NCBI GenBank assembly: GCA_050084515.1
Contig: CM114274.1
Span: forward strand, 1,984,001-2,048,000
Reading direction: 5' to 3'
DNA from: Blasia pusilla
Lineage: Eukaryota; Marchantiophyta; Marchantiopsida; Blasiales
Length of the DNA: 64,000 nucleotides
A model generated the notes under the pieces. That model saw only the letters and a program-made list of their open reading frames with translations. It was not told the origin of the DNA and ran no database searches. Of this stretch, positions 24,150 through 35,847 are shown piece by piece. The position numbers were made by a program, and so were the translations under genes. Positions within the stretch are counted from its first letter, which is position 1; the number at the start of each line of letters is the position of its first letter.

Positions 24150-26130
24150 GCTAGCCACGCTCTGTAACTCTGTAAGTGGATTTCACAATTGCAATTTAAC
24201 GTTTAATCCAAATGGGACAATTGATTTCCAGCCTCAACAGGTGTCAGTTTGTTATTCTATAAGCTTCTGGCTATTGTACGTACACCTCTTCTTCGAATCC
24301 TCGATTGCAGTTTTTCTTGTTCTTTCATAAAATCTGATCAATGGTCGTATAAGATGAACATTGATTAAAGTGTGTGATAAAACATGTTGCCATCAGGAGT
24401 TTGTTTTCTATAAAACTTCATGTATCTGGGTATGTGACAGTGTACCTTCAGTTCAGTCGACGATTCCAACGTTCCACCGTTTTATCCCATGCGGTCAATT
24501 GTTTTCTATCCAGCAGCAGGTGTGCCCAATTTATCGCTCTAAACGCCTCATGTATTAGCTATGGTTGGCCCCTCATCCAACGCGTACATGTAATCCGTCA
24601 AACATCTTCCAGCCAGCGATGAGTTTACTAAGATTGTTCCTTAGGTATGTGGTCGTGTACTCGGCTTAATCCAACGTCTTCATCCAACCTGGCCAAATCT
24701 TTTTCAATCCTTCAACTGGAGTTGTCCATTACCCGACTATATCTGTCCGCGTTGTTGTCAGCCTTCCGCCTATGGCAGCGAGTGCGTTTAGGCTACAGAA
24801 CAGGATCGTTCCCCATCTCTTGCATAGATTACTAATATTACTCGTCGTTTAGGGCTGGGGGCAGACGCTTGCCACAATATCGCGAGCTCCACAGAACGCA
24901 ACTCTTAGGCGCCCCTGGCTTCATTTTATTATCTGTTAATCGCCGATCACGCGCTCGATTTGTGCCTGTAAAGTCTCCCAATCGAATCGTGTCGAGAGTG
25001 GAACTCTTCACTACGGAACGAATCCCGGAAACCCAGCTTGGAACTCGTCCTCGGAATCAGAGCACACCAAAAATGCGTGGAGCCTGGGATGTTAGATGAC
25101 CTAGAGCTCATTGACCTCGCCCGCATGCCCAGTAACCGGATAAGGATTCCTTTTGTGTGGATTGTAACAAAATCAGCACACACGCAGATGCCTGAGGCCA
25201 GACCACACTTGTCCTGTATAGTATCCCCAATGATCCCCCAACTATTAAGTGACGAGCCGCAGAGTGCTGATGATTTTGAGAAGACGAACGAGAGTTTGTT
25301 TCGACCTTCTTGGTGAAATGCTTTAGTGTAGCTTGAATGGAGGCCGATTCAAAGGTGTGGAACGGGGTAAACGCTGCCACACGACAGGGCACATCCCCGC
25401 GCGCAGGATTCGAGGAGCAGAATTGGCTGCTACTGCTTGGTTACCTGTACGAGCTTCCAAGAGCCAGTTCACTCTCTCGAGGATTGCCTCCTGCGACTGC
25501 CCACATACATAAACATGTGAATTGACCGGTCAATCTCAGATTCCCTGCCACCACGTGCTGTTTTCGATTGGATGGCCTCGATCGATTCTCGGACGATTTG
25601 TCGATTTGCCTGCCGGCGAGCTTTTCTGCTTTCCCAGGACCCGGGGGCCTTCCCTGTGGAACCCCTCTACATCGCTTGCGCTCGTCTATTTTCGGACTGT
25701 GGGGTCAGTTTCTCTCTCTCGCTTCCGGCCCAGGGCCTTTGCAGTCGCCGTGGCCCAATCAATCTATCGATTCATTCTGGCGTCATCTCTCGGCATCCTC
25801 TGCACTTTCTTCGGAAAATGTGGGATCGGTTTCTCTGTCTTCTTGGGTAGCATCATCCAGCATGCTTTGCATGAGTCCTGAAGAATGGTGATTCTTTTTT
25901 AAGGTTGGATTAATACGGGATGTCATCATTTTCCCACGCGGGAAGGAAAGGGAAACCGGCTATGGACCTCCCGTCGTCTTTTATGTTAAAAATGTCACGA
26001 TCAATGTGCATATTTGAAAAGGAAATTATTAGAAGGTCTCGAAATGCTTACGGACATGTTATAGATTTTCTTTTTAGGACGTTTTCTCCCAATAGTTAGG
26101 TCCAAATACCTACCTTATTTTACACAATCA
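24150..26130. other. Intergenic DNA downstream of NLP, no gene recognised
   Basis: Moderate GC and no recognised coding motif. Frames at 25522-25891 overlap in all three plus-strand phases and look like chance openings in a pyrimidine-rich stretch. Around 25760-25800 a short segment resembles the NLP leader near 17955 (shared CGATTCATTCT followed by a CTCTCG word), which may hint at a duplicated promoter fragment. Confidence 0.5.
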
Positions 26131-26139
26131 AATTTGGTA

Positions 26140-26480
26140 GATTTTCAATCTTGCAACCCATCGGAATCCGACGGGTTGCAAGATTGAACTGTCTCTGGTT
26201 TAGGTTAATTTGGAACCCATCGGACTCCGACGGGTTGCAAGATACAAGGCAATACGCAAAAACCAATTCTACTCTTCAGTTGGAGTGGTTCTCAACCTTT
26301 TGGAATCAGACGGATTACCAACCTCTCGAACCGAAGGTTAGAGTCTAGGAAAGCAAGCACACCACACCAAAAGAATCGAAGGTTACAAATTGGTATTGGT
26401 ACAGTGAAAAGACATCAGGAAAAATGTATGAGAAGACATCAAGCAACCCGCCGGTTTCCGACGGATTGCAAAAGCAGAAA
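26140..26480. repeat. Palindrome cluster, 3' region of copy 1
   Basis: Copies near 26153, 26213, 26298 (degenerate) and 26440. The first reads GCAACCCATCG with matching arm CGACGGGTTGC. They lie downstream of the stop at 26623. Confidence 0.75.
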
Positions 26481-27240
26481 AAGCCTCACCCCAATATCGG
26501 ACTGAGATCGGAAATAACATCAGGCCATAAGTGTGAGAGAATTGGGTGCGTTTAAAAACTCCACTTTATTTAAAACCGTTTGCGAATCGGTTATTTACAT
26601 CTGATTTCCTGAACAAGAAAATCTAGTCTATGATCTCTTCAGCCTTGTCATCTACAAAAATGTTCCTAACTCTTGCCGATTCCTCTACAAGAGACTTCTC
26701 AGGGCTAGTCAGTGGCTCCTCTACACGATTGTAGATTGGAAGTGAGAAGGAAGGAGGATCCGAGAGCCTTGTCCCCCTAGGAACACAGTATCGGTCGCAT
26801 ATTACCCTCGAAGAGTCCCAACGCCTGCCCCGACAGCTGATTTTGAAGCTTCTGCAGACGGAAACCCATCGATATCAATATTTGCTCCTTCCCCGGGAAC
26901 CAACACATCTCAACTCCAAAACGCTTCAAATCCAAGGCACCTACACTCACTCGTCATCATCCGACAGCTCCTCCAGAATCACCACTGGCCTTGCCCTTCT
27001 GATTTTTGGGATCACTGGTAGTGAGGATGGAGTCACAACCAGTGGCTCCAGCGTAGGTTTCTTTGTTCGCGCAGACGACTTGTAAACGCCAATCACCCTC
27101 TCATAGTCTGAATTTTCCTCCCAGAAAAGTGCAAACAAGGTGTTCCTAGACTCAAGGCTGAGAATTTTTTGGCCACTCTGCCAAGCAGGTCTAACATTTG
27201 CCCCAGAAAGACCCACCAAATCGAACACCAAATCACCTGG

Positions 27241-27736
<496 letters not shown>

Positions 27737-27840
27737 TTCAGAGTGTATCCATCCGAACTTGGATCAACAGGATCATGTACCTCAAAAACCTCAAACCTGT
27801 GTCCTGGTCAAACAAAACAATACACCTAGGACTATTCGAT

Positions 27841-28211
27841 CTGCAAACAACACCCATAAAAATCGACTAAGAATCGGTGGGAGGAATAGGTCTTCCACAA
27901 GCAACCCGACGGAATCCGACGGGTTGCCAATGAAAGTTGTCGCCGAGGAAATTTGCGTTAAGGGGGTGCGGCGCATTCAAACACTTTGCCCACCAGCCGT
28001 GGATGCCCAAAGGGATGCCCATATGCAACCCGTCGGAATCTGACAGGTTGCTCGACACACCCCAACACCCGATGAATGGGTGCTGCACTCCCTTTATGCA
28101 CTCCCTTTCTGGGCTGTATTTTGCAACCCGTCGGAGTCTGATGGGTTGCAGGAAAGAACGAAAAATGTTGCAGCAAAAAAAGAAATATAAATAATAAGTT
28201 ATGGAACTTAC
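27841..28211. repeat. Intron 2 of copy 1 with palindromes
   Basis: Bounded on the minus strand by GTAAGT (28211-28206) and CAG (27843-27841). It contains three palindromes near 27900, 28023 and 28123, each with a 10-base arm close to CAACCCGTCG and its complement. Apart from these, no feature. Confidence 0.75.
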
Positions 28212-30192
28212 CAAGACTTGGTTTGAAGCCGAATTTAGTGGGTAGTCGTTCTTCACTACCCAAGACTGCACTATTCGCCACTTTAACGATCGCTTTATGC
28301 ACTGCAAGTTGAAGAGCTAATCCTCGCTTCCTTCAGTGAGAACCAGGAAACATCCCGTGTCACTAAGATACCCCTTGGCAAAGGAGAACATCAACGCTAT
28401 CTGGTCATATGTGAATGGAGTGTTCCAATCCGGGACTGTATTGCATGGATTTTTTTCCCACAATCTGAGCCCTGATGGTAGATCTACGATGAGGAGGTCA
28501 ACTACAACCTCCTCAGGTACCCCATTGACGGTCCATGGGGCATGGCCGCTTCGCAGAAGCTTATGTCCCAATAGTGTCAGCTTCTCCAAGGAAGGCGTGG
28601 ACTCTTGTGTTGAGAACTTCTCTAGTTCTTCTAGCAACGATGTCTGATGCAGCAGGATGGTGATTTTTGATGCTCCATCCATGTGCTTCCCCAACGATGA
28701 GGGAGTATAGACAACATTCTTGTCCCCCCCCCCCCTCGGAGGAACTGGGTGTCTCCCTCTTTCGCTTCTCGCGAGTGGGGTGCTTGCTTGTTGGTGTCTC
28801 CGTGACATCGGAATCCACAAGATTTGGTTTGGGGGCCTCTCGTAGCCGTCCTTCTTGCCTTGATGATCCTGCTTTGGACGGTTTGGGGGCCTTACCCTTG
28901 GATTTCAACCCCGCAGTGGACTTTTCTTTTGCCGTTACTATTTTTGACAAAATCTCCGCCGCCTCAATCGCTTGTGCCTTGGCATCCCCTTCGAAGTACT
29001 CCTCTGTCTTAAAAATATTTGGGATGTCCTCTTTGCCAGCAACTAGCATATTATAGAAGTCTCGCATTGCTGGGTCAGTGAGCTCATCGGGGTCATTGAA
29101 GTCCAACCAGATTGGACAGTTGAGCACTTCCCAAGGGCTCATCTCGTGGGCCATCTCCACGTCATTCATGGAGAATCCTTCGCCATCCGGAGTATCTGCC
29201 CATAGCTTGAGCGGCGCCGAAAACTTCCTCCATGTTCTTGCGTTCACACAAGAGGTCAAGAATCTTAACACCATCCTCTGTGCAGCTCGATGGCAGGATG
29301 AATCGGCAGCTTGATCTTGAAGCTCTTTCTTCTTTTTTCGCAAAGTCCTATTTCTTTGGGTCGCCAATCTCGTCATTGACACCCCCTTGCAGAAAAATAT
29401 GGTTCTTGAACATCGTCTTGAACCTGGGGTTCTTTTCTGGCTTATCCCGAATTTCATTCAACCAAAACTCAAACTCCTCCGCCGATTCGAGGCTAGCCTT
29501 CTGTGGAACTGGCTGAATTCTCCGCAGGTTGGCTTGAAGGCATTCAATCATCGACTTTCCCAGCAAGCGCAATGCATCCCAGAAGGACCACTCTCGCAGC
29601 CATCGGTAGATGACTGGGTCCGACACCCCCGGGGAATGGTGTGCCAATTTTTTATGTGCCTCCGTTCTCTCTAGACTGATTTTCATCAATCGGATTCGTC
29701 TGAATTCCGATATCCTTGAGAGGGAAAACCGGTGAACTCGATCTAAAGACACCTTCTCTACATTGGGTGCGTGGGGATCCTCGTCCCTCTTTCGCTGCCT
29801 CTTGATTATGGCCTTCAACTCTTTGTAGAAGTCGGGCCCGAGCTCCGGATTGAGGACGGCGATGTACCACTGCATCTTCCTCGCAAGGTCCCTGGTCGAC
29901 GCAGACACTGCATCTTGAAGCCGAAACATTCCCTCTCCGCTCTAGCTCAAGTTTTGCGCTTCTTTTTGCCACCTAGATTTTTTACCAACAGAGTATTGTA
30001 ACAACTGCATCTTGGGAAATGAATGTGTTGGCCCAAGTCTTATGTTTGATTTGCGCTCCTTTTGCGAGCATCTCATCCACCAACTCCTCTCCGTGGAATC
30101 CTTTGTATTGTGACGGGTGCATTGTAAGAACCTTCCTCACTTAGTCGCATTCCTGCATCCAGTGATGGGTAACATTGCCTTCGGACACAATG

Positions 30193-31118
30193 CTGCAAAC
30201 ATCAACGAGAAGTAAGAAAACTAGCAACCCATAGGTTTCCGACAGGTTGGAAGCAGACGATCAAAACGAAAACTATTTGCAACCCTTTAGAGTCAGACGG
30301 GTTGCTCCAAAATCTTATTCCATGCAATCCGTCAAAAATTGAAGGTTTGCATCCGGGACCATCCGGGTTGGGTTGAAACCCTTGGAGTCCGTCGGGTTGC
30401 ACCTTGATTACGGTAAATTCAAAAATTCAATCCTTCGGAAACCGAGGGGTTGCAAAGCCATTCACATCGGGTTTTATGTTTGCATCTGGGTTCAAGATTC
30501 GGACGATAGTTTTTTCACTTGAAACTCGTTGAAGTCCAACGGGTTGCACAAATTGTAGTGCAGATAGCCGAGTTTGATTGGCCCTGCAACGCGTCGAACT
30601 TTGACAAGTTGCATATGTGGTTGGAAAGACCCTAGTTTGAGTGGTTTGCAACCCGTCGGAGTGTGACGGATTGCATATGAGGTAGGAAAGGGCTTGGTTT
30701 GAGTGGTTTGCAACCCGTCGGAGTCTGACGAGTTGAATGTTCTTTATGGAAGGTCTGGGTTTGCATGGCTTTGCAATCCATCGGAGAGTGACGGGTTGCA
30801 CAACAACCCCAAGCAAGACTCCTTTTGTAAAGATCATGCAACCCGTCCGAGTCCAACAGGTTGCATGATCGTCCACTCAAACCACACCCTCTTATGAATT
30901 TGCAACCCATCAGACTCCGACGGGTTTCCAGGAAACTCAATAGAGGGCCAAAAAGAATCCTTCAGAGTCCCATGGATTGCAAATACGCTAGCAAGTTCTT
31001 CCTCTTCCAACCCATCGCCTTTCGACGGGTTGCAGCTATCGTTAACGATGACTTGATTCTTGAGTCCGACGCGTCAAAACCGGTTCATTTTCAGGAAGAA
31101 AAGATTTATGATACTTAC
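30193..31118. repeat. Intron 1 of copy 1 with about 14 palindromes
   Basis: Bounded on the minus strand by GTAAGT (31118-31113) and CAG. Palindromes recur roughly every 60-70 bp from 30222 to 31035; many have one or two arm mismatches, often at CpG sites. Open frames here simply translate the palindrome (NPSESDG, RRSPTGC and similar words) and are not genes. Confidence 0.8.
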
Positions 31119-32562
31119 GTGTTCATGGGATGCATGTCCATTTCCATCGTGGCCATGTGATTTGGGTAGGGATGGAGGACCACCGCCCTCACGCAGAAGT
31201 GAGCCTCAAGGGAGTTTGGACGCTCCGCTGCAAACTGCGACCACGCCTTGAATCGATGGTTGCCATCCCACATGAAAAAGTACAAGTTCTACATCCACTT
31301 GTATTGGGTTTTTGCCACTTCCTTCCGCAACTCCACGTCCCTCAGCCTCCAAAAAGCATCAAGACTCTCCAGGTTTTCCTCCATTACCAAAGCCTGGGTT
31401 CCATGCTCGTCATATGGTAGAAAGGTGGGAAGCTATCAACATATGAAGCTCTTACCACAGACTGCTTCAACTTGTCAATGTCTTCCTCCAATTGGATTTC
31501 TCTGACGTATTCCATCGTTCAGAGTTGGCAAAGAGGAATCCTCGGGGCATTCAGGCCATCCACTAGTGCCATCTGCTTCACCACCTGCGTGAATGTCACA
31601 CTTTCAATTCAAATTTTCCAAACGATTGGCACTAATACAATGGGGAGAGAACTGTAGAACAATGCTTTCCCGCTCAAAAATTGGGTCTGCATCAAGTCCA
31701 ACGAGCTGCTCTAGAGCCTTATCCAACAAGTCTACTGGAAACTCTTCAATTTTGAAGAGATCGAATTCTTTAATAGGCTTCTGAGATGAAGAAGACTCTT
31801 CTCCTTATCCTTCTAAGATCTCCATGATCTCGACACTAGGGGTTCTAACAGCTTCCTCGTTGGTCTCTGGAAGCTCTTCGGTGTTGGTCTCCTGCATGGG
31901 ACCACTCGACCTCATGGATGACACATCCTCCATTTCCACACTCTCAGTGGGTCGTTGGGAGGGTTCTTCTTCTACACCGACTGCCTTTTCCTTCTTGGCT
32001 TTTGCCAATTCAGCTTTCCAAAAGGCGGCGTCCTACCTCTTCTTATGCTTGATCTCCGCCTCCATGCGTTTCTTCTCGGCCTTCTCTGCGTCCGCGAGAA
32101 ATTTTGCTTCTCGCTTCTCCTCTTGCTTCGCGAGCTTCTCAAGAGCTAGTTTCGCCAATATTTCCTGCTTCCTCATTTTGGTTTCCCGCTCGCGCTGCTC
32201 GATTTCCTCTTGCCTTACATCTATGGGCATGCGCGTTGCATAATAGAAGACAGAGTTCCGCCGGACTTGGGCAAGAAGCTCCCGACCTTGCTGGCTTGGC
32301 TTTTTCTTCGAGTCATCCTGAAATAAGTCCAGAATCGAACGCTGCGCGAGGGTTTTGACCTGAATCATCATTTCCTTTGAAAAGAATTGATTCAACTCGA
32401 ATCTTCCTCAGTAATTTTTGTAGCCCCCAAATGAAGAGACAACAACCAACCATCTAAATGTCCGAGTAACTCGAAAGTCAGGTTTCGTAGTCGTGTGAAC
32501 AGGGGAGTTGAAAACAACGTCGAAAAGTATAGAATGGAAAAGTGAAAAGCCTCGAAATTGGT

Positions 32563-32571
32563 CCTTATATA
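32563..32571 (-). promoter_or_regulatory. TATA box of ParB-methyltransferase gene, copy 1
   Basis: TATATAAGG on the minus strand, about 170 bp upstream of the ATG at 32395. The block is shared with copy A (5282) and copy 3 (49679). Confidence 0.65.
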
Positions 32572-32659
32572 CTTTCGGAGCCGTTGGACTTGACCGTTGG
32601 TGTACGATGGGGAACCAATTGTACGATGGTGGAGCATTACAATGCATGTTCCGCGTGGT

Positions 32660-33150
32660 CTGGCTCCAACCCGTTGGAGCCCGACGGGTTGATTCTGCAA
32701 CGCTTGGGTGGTACTGTCAGGACTCGACGTGCAACTCGTCGGACTCCGACAGGTTGCATGGGGTTCATCCTGCCCACTTCCTTCAACCCGTCGCACCCCG
32801 ACAAGTTGCACGAGGTCCATCCAGCCTAGGTCCTGTGCAACCCGTCGGACTCGGACGGGTTGAACGTGGGCCATTCATCTTTCCCACTTCGTGCAACCCG
32901 TTGGACCACGACGGGTTGCACGGGCTCCCTCTGACCTGTATCTGCCCAGTTCTTGCAACCCGTCAGACCCCGACGAGTTGCACGAGGTCCATCCAGCGTG
33001 GGTCCTGTGCAACCCGTCGGACTCCGACGGGTTGAACGTGGGCCATTCATCTTTCCCACTTCCTGCAACCCGTTGGACCACGACGGGTTGCACGGGCTCC
33101 CTCTGACCTGTATCCTATGCAACCCATTTGACTCCGAAGGCTTGTACAAG
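32660..33150. repeat. Palindrome array upstream of copy 1 gene
   Basis: Nine palindromes at about 55-60 bp spacing (32670, 32730, 32784, 32838, 32893, 32954, 33008, 33064 and 33118). A unit of about 172 bp containing three of them is duplicated in tandem (about 32812-32945 and 32984-33117), including GAGGTCCATCCAGC and CCATTCATCTTTCCCACTTC. It lies directly upstream of the TATA box. Confidence 0.85.
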
Positions 33151-33172
33151 GACCATTCAACTTGATTCGTGC

Positions 33173-33380
33173 GGGGGCTAGTATTCTGGAAGGAGAGAGT
33201 AAGAGAGGAGAGGAAGAGAGGAAGAGAGGAGAGTCTCTCTTAAAAAAAAAGGGCCAAATCCGCCTCCTCTCTTCAAAACTTTTTGACATATTTGAAACTT
33301 TTGTTTGCTTTCAAATTCAGGAAATCTTTAGAAGAGAGTAGGTAGTGGTCTACATTTGGCCCTAAAAAAACCTCCTTTTT
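33173..33380 (+). repeat. Terminal repeat of the methyltransferase-side end
   Basis: Begins GGGGGCTAGTATTCTGG, then a GA-rich tract, GAGTCTCTCTTAAAAA, then CCTCTCTTCAAAACTTTTTG and TTTGGCCCTAAAAAAACC. The same segment occurs at 40240-40448 (inverted), 58005-58200 and 61986-62180, always as the outer edge of a copy. I take it as the true element end. Confidence 0.75.
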
Positions 33381-34235
33381 CCTGGGGGCGAAAAAAAAGA
33401 AGACATCATAAGACGACTACAAACTTTTTTCCATCACTCTCCATGTGAGCCTAAGTTTCTTAACATTACCAGTCTCGGTCTACAAAAAATAGTGCATATG
33501 GGTATTTTTGTTGGAGGACCACTCGGATGCCAACCTCTCTTTTTGCAGGGATTGTTGCCTGCATCATGGCCTCCCCTGAATTGCCCCATAACCAACTTTC
33601 TGTTGGTTATGAATGGTGTCTGCTCAAGACCAACTTTGTGAAATATGAACACATGAGAGGATAATTGAACCAAAAGATTGTTAGCCGTTTGGAGTAAAGA
33701 GGAACTGATGTCCCTTCATTCAGATCCTAAGGCTGAGAAACCGAGAAGTTGCACCCCTCCCAACCCGTAAGAAAGCTCACCATAAGAAAGGAAAGATTTT
33801 TGAAAGTGATATTCTTCCACCCTGCACCCACGATGATCTAACAGGTTGGGAATCCGAAATGGCAATCCGACAGGTAGTAGGAATCCTGCACATCTTAGAC
33901 AAGAAAAGAAGCCTACAACTGGTTTGACGAATGTAGGGGAACGAGCCAAACGTTAAGAAGCCCGCCACAATGCGTCAGAAGTTGGTCTCTCGGGGAAAGA
34001 GTCTGATCACTCAAGCAGTCAACCTGTCGGAATCCGACAGCTTGTCTGGAAGTGGTTAAAAAGTTGCAACCCGTCGGAATCATACGGGTTGCAAAATTGT
34101 AATTCTGAGTAGCTAAAAGAACACAATCCACAAGTCCAACAAAATATTTCAGCAAACTTTTACAAACACCATTATGGGTTGAAAAAATCTCGTCCTTTAT
34201 TACCTCCGAAGGAACCTCGGAAATGTACAATTGAC

Positions 34236-35505
34236 CTAGTCTATGATTTCTTCAGCCTTGTCATCTACAAATTTACTCCTAACTCTCCTCGGTGACAGTA
34301 CAAAAGGAATGTCCTGGGATACAAGTGGCTCCTCTGGCCGATTGTAGACGGGGATCGAAAATGTTGGCGGTCGAGAGCCTTGGCCCCCTAGGTACGCCAT
34401 AACGGTCCCATGTAACCTGATTTGAGTCCCACCGCCTTCCTCGGCAAAAGATACCTTGTACGCTCGCAATGTGACACCCATCCAGTATCAATATGTGCTC
34501 CGTCCTTGGTAATACCATGATGGCAATCGCACAGGTAGTAGGAATCCAACACGTCTGAGAGAAGAAAAGAAGCCTACGCCCGCCTTTACGAGTTGAGGGG
34601 AAGGTGCCAAGGGAAGAAGCCCGCCAGACTGCCTCTTAAGTTGGACCAACAGGGAAAGAGTCCGATCAGGCAACCTGTCGGAATCCGACAGGTTGCTTGG
34701 AATTGGTAAAAAGGTGTTGTGGTCAAAAAGTGAAAAGTTGCAAGCAGGAGAAATCCGACGGGTTGCAAAATAGAAGTCCGCGGAGTACATAGACGATCAC
34801 ATTCGAAAAGACATAAAAAATGTTCAGCAAACTTTTACAAGCACCACCATCGTTCGAAAAAATCTTCTCCTTTATATCATCCGAAAAAAGCTCGGAATTG
34901 TACATTTGATCTATTCTATGAAATCTTTTGCCTCATCATCAAAAAACTCCCTACTCCAAACGCTAGTCAAGGTGGGTGGTCGTTGAGTTCTTTGAACTCA
35001 CTCGTCATCGCCCGAGAGCTCTTGCAAAATTACTTTCGGCCTTGCCCTCCCGATTTTGAATCGTTGGAAGTGACGATGGAGTCACAACCAATGGTGGGTC
35101 GGAACCGCAGCTCTCGGCCGGTGGAGAGTTGTACGCCCCAACGAGCCTTTCGTATTCGCCTTTGCCTCCTTGCAAAGGTCAAAAGCGATTCTTGCCTTCC
35201 TCGAGGAAAAGAATGTTCCTGCCACTCTGCCAGGCGCCTTTGATACTTGCCCCTGAAAGTCCCACTAAGTCGAACACCAAGTCACCCGGCCTTGAGCAGA
35301 GCTCGATGAGCGTTTGCATCAGGGCTCGAGATTTTTCCCTTCCTCCCAGAAGTGGGGTACTGTCTTGCATGTAAATTCCCGGGGGGGAATTGTACAAAGA
35401 ATCTAAGTTGTACCCATCTGAGCATGGATCCACAGGATCCTCGATCTTGAACATCTGGAAATTGTGCTCGGGCCGAACGAAGCAGGACACGTAGGAGTGG
35501 TCCAT
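34236..35505 (-). pseudogene. Exon 3 and C-terminal segment of ParB-methyltransferase, left arm
   Basis: The minus strand from 35505 reads MDHSYVSCFVRPEHNF, then SDGYNLDSLYNSPPG, EKSRALMQTLIELCSRPG and DLVFDLVGLSGAS (degenerate SAM motif) with WQSGRNILFLE. A frameshift follows in the acidic tail. The later segment (34520-34236) contains CRGRRWDSNQVTWDRYGVPR, a frameshift, then SIPVYNRPEEPLVSQDIPFV and the end AEEIID. This is the best-preserved reading of exon 3 upstream of the SAM motif: Lys and Arg before ALMQTLIELC match the K-P-x-x-L-x-x-L-I region preceding motif I in beta-class methyltransferases. Confidence 0.65.
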
Positions 35506-35574
35506 CGTTGGAAACAATGTCAGCAACTAAAGAAGTCGGCTTGACCCTAGAGAAATTTTTCAATTACTTACTTT

Positions 35575-35838
35575 GGATCAACCCGTCGGGCTCTCCGTTG
35601 ATTTTGTCCGTGAGCAACCCGTCGGAAGGCGACAGGTTGCTGGCCAAGAGCAGCCCATGCTCGGCTGAGAGCAACCCGTCGCTATCAGACGGGTTGCAGC
35701 TTTCCGGAAACAGAGGGAAAAACCAAAAGCAACTGCAACCCGTCGGGTTCCGACGGGTTGCAGGTACACCACGGTTTTCCCTGTGTATGTGGGAAAGATG
35801 CAACCCGTGGGAAACCGACGGGTTGCTCTTAGCCGAGC
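35575..35838. repeat. Palindromes of the left arm (inverted intron 2)
   Basis: Five palindromes (35578, 35615, 35670, 35737 and 35800). The block is the inverted equivalent of 37770-38010. One copy (35737) has arms GCAACCCGTCG and CGACGGGTTGC without mismatch. Confidence 0.85.
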
Positions 35839-35847
35839 GCTTGATAA

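Noticed and set aside
25522-25891. Possible gene with three overlapping plus-strand frames of 92-119 codons
   Set aside because: All three frames open at once in pyrimidine-rich DNA, with no recognised domain or homologous copy in the window.
30202-33165. Numerous overlapping 60-175 codon frames on both strands with words like NPSESDG and QPVGLRRVA
   Set aside because: The palindrome is open in most frames, so these are shadows; none is shared as a protein between copies beyond the palindrome itself.
33716-33968. Small membrane-like protein (recurring frame at 33.7, 39.7, 43.7, 58.9 and 62.6 kb)
   Set aside because: It recurs only because the 3' region is repeated; part is translated palindrome, and no copy keeps a start, length and frame consistent with selection.
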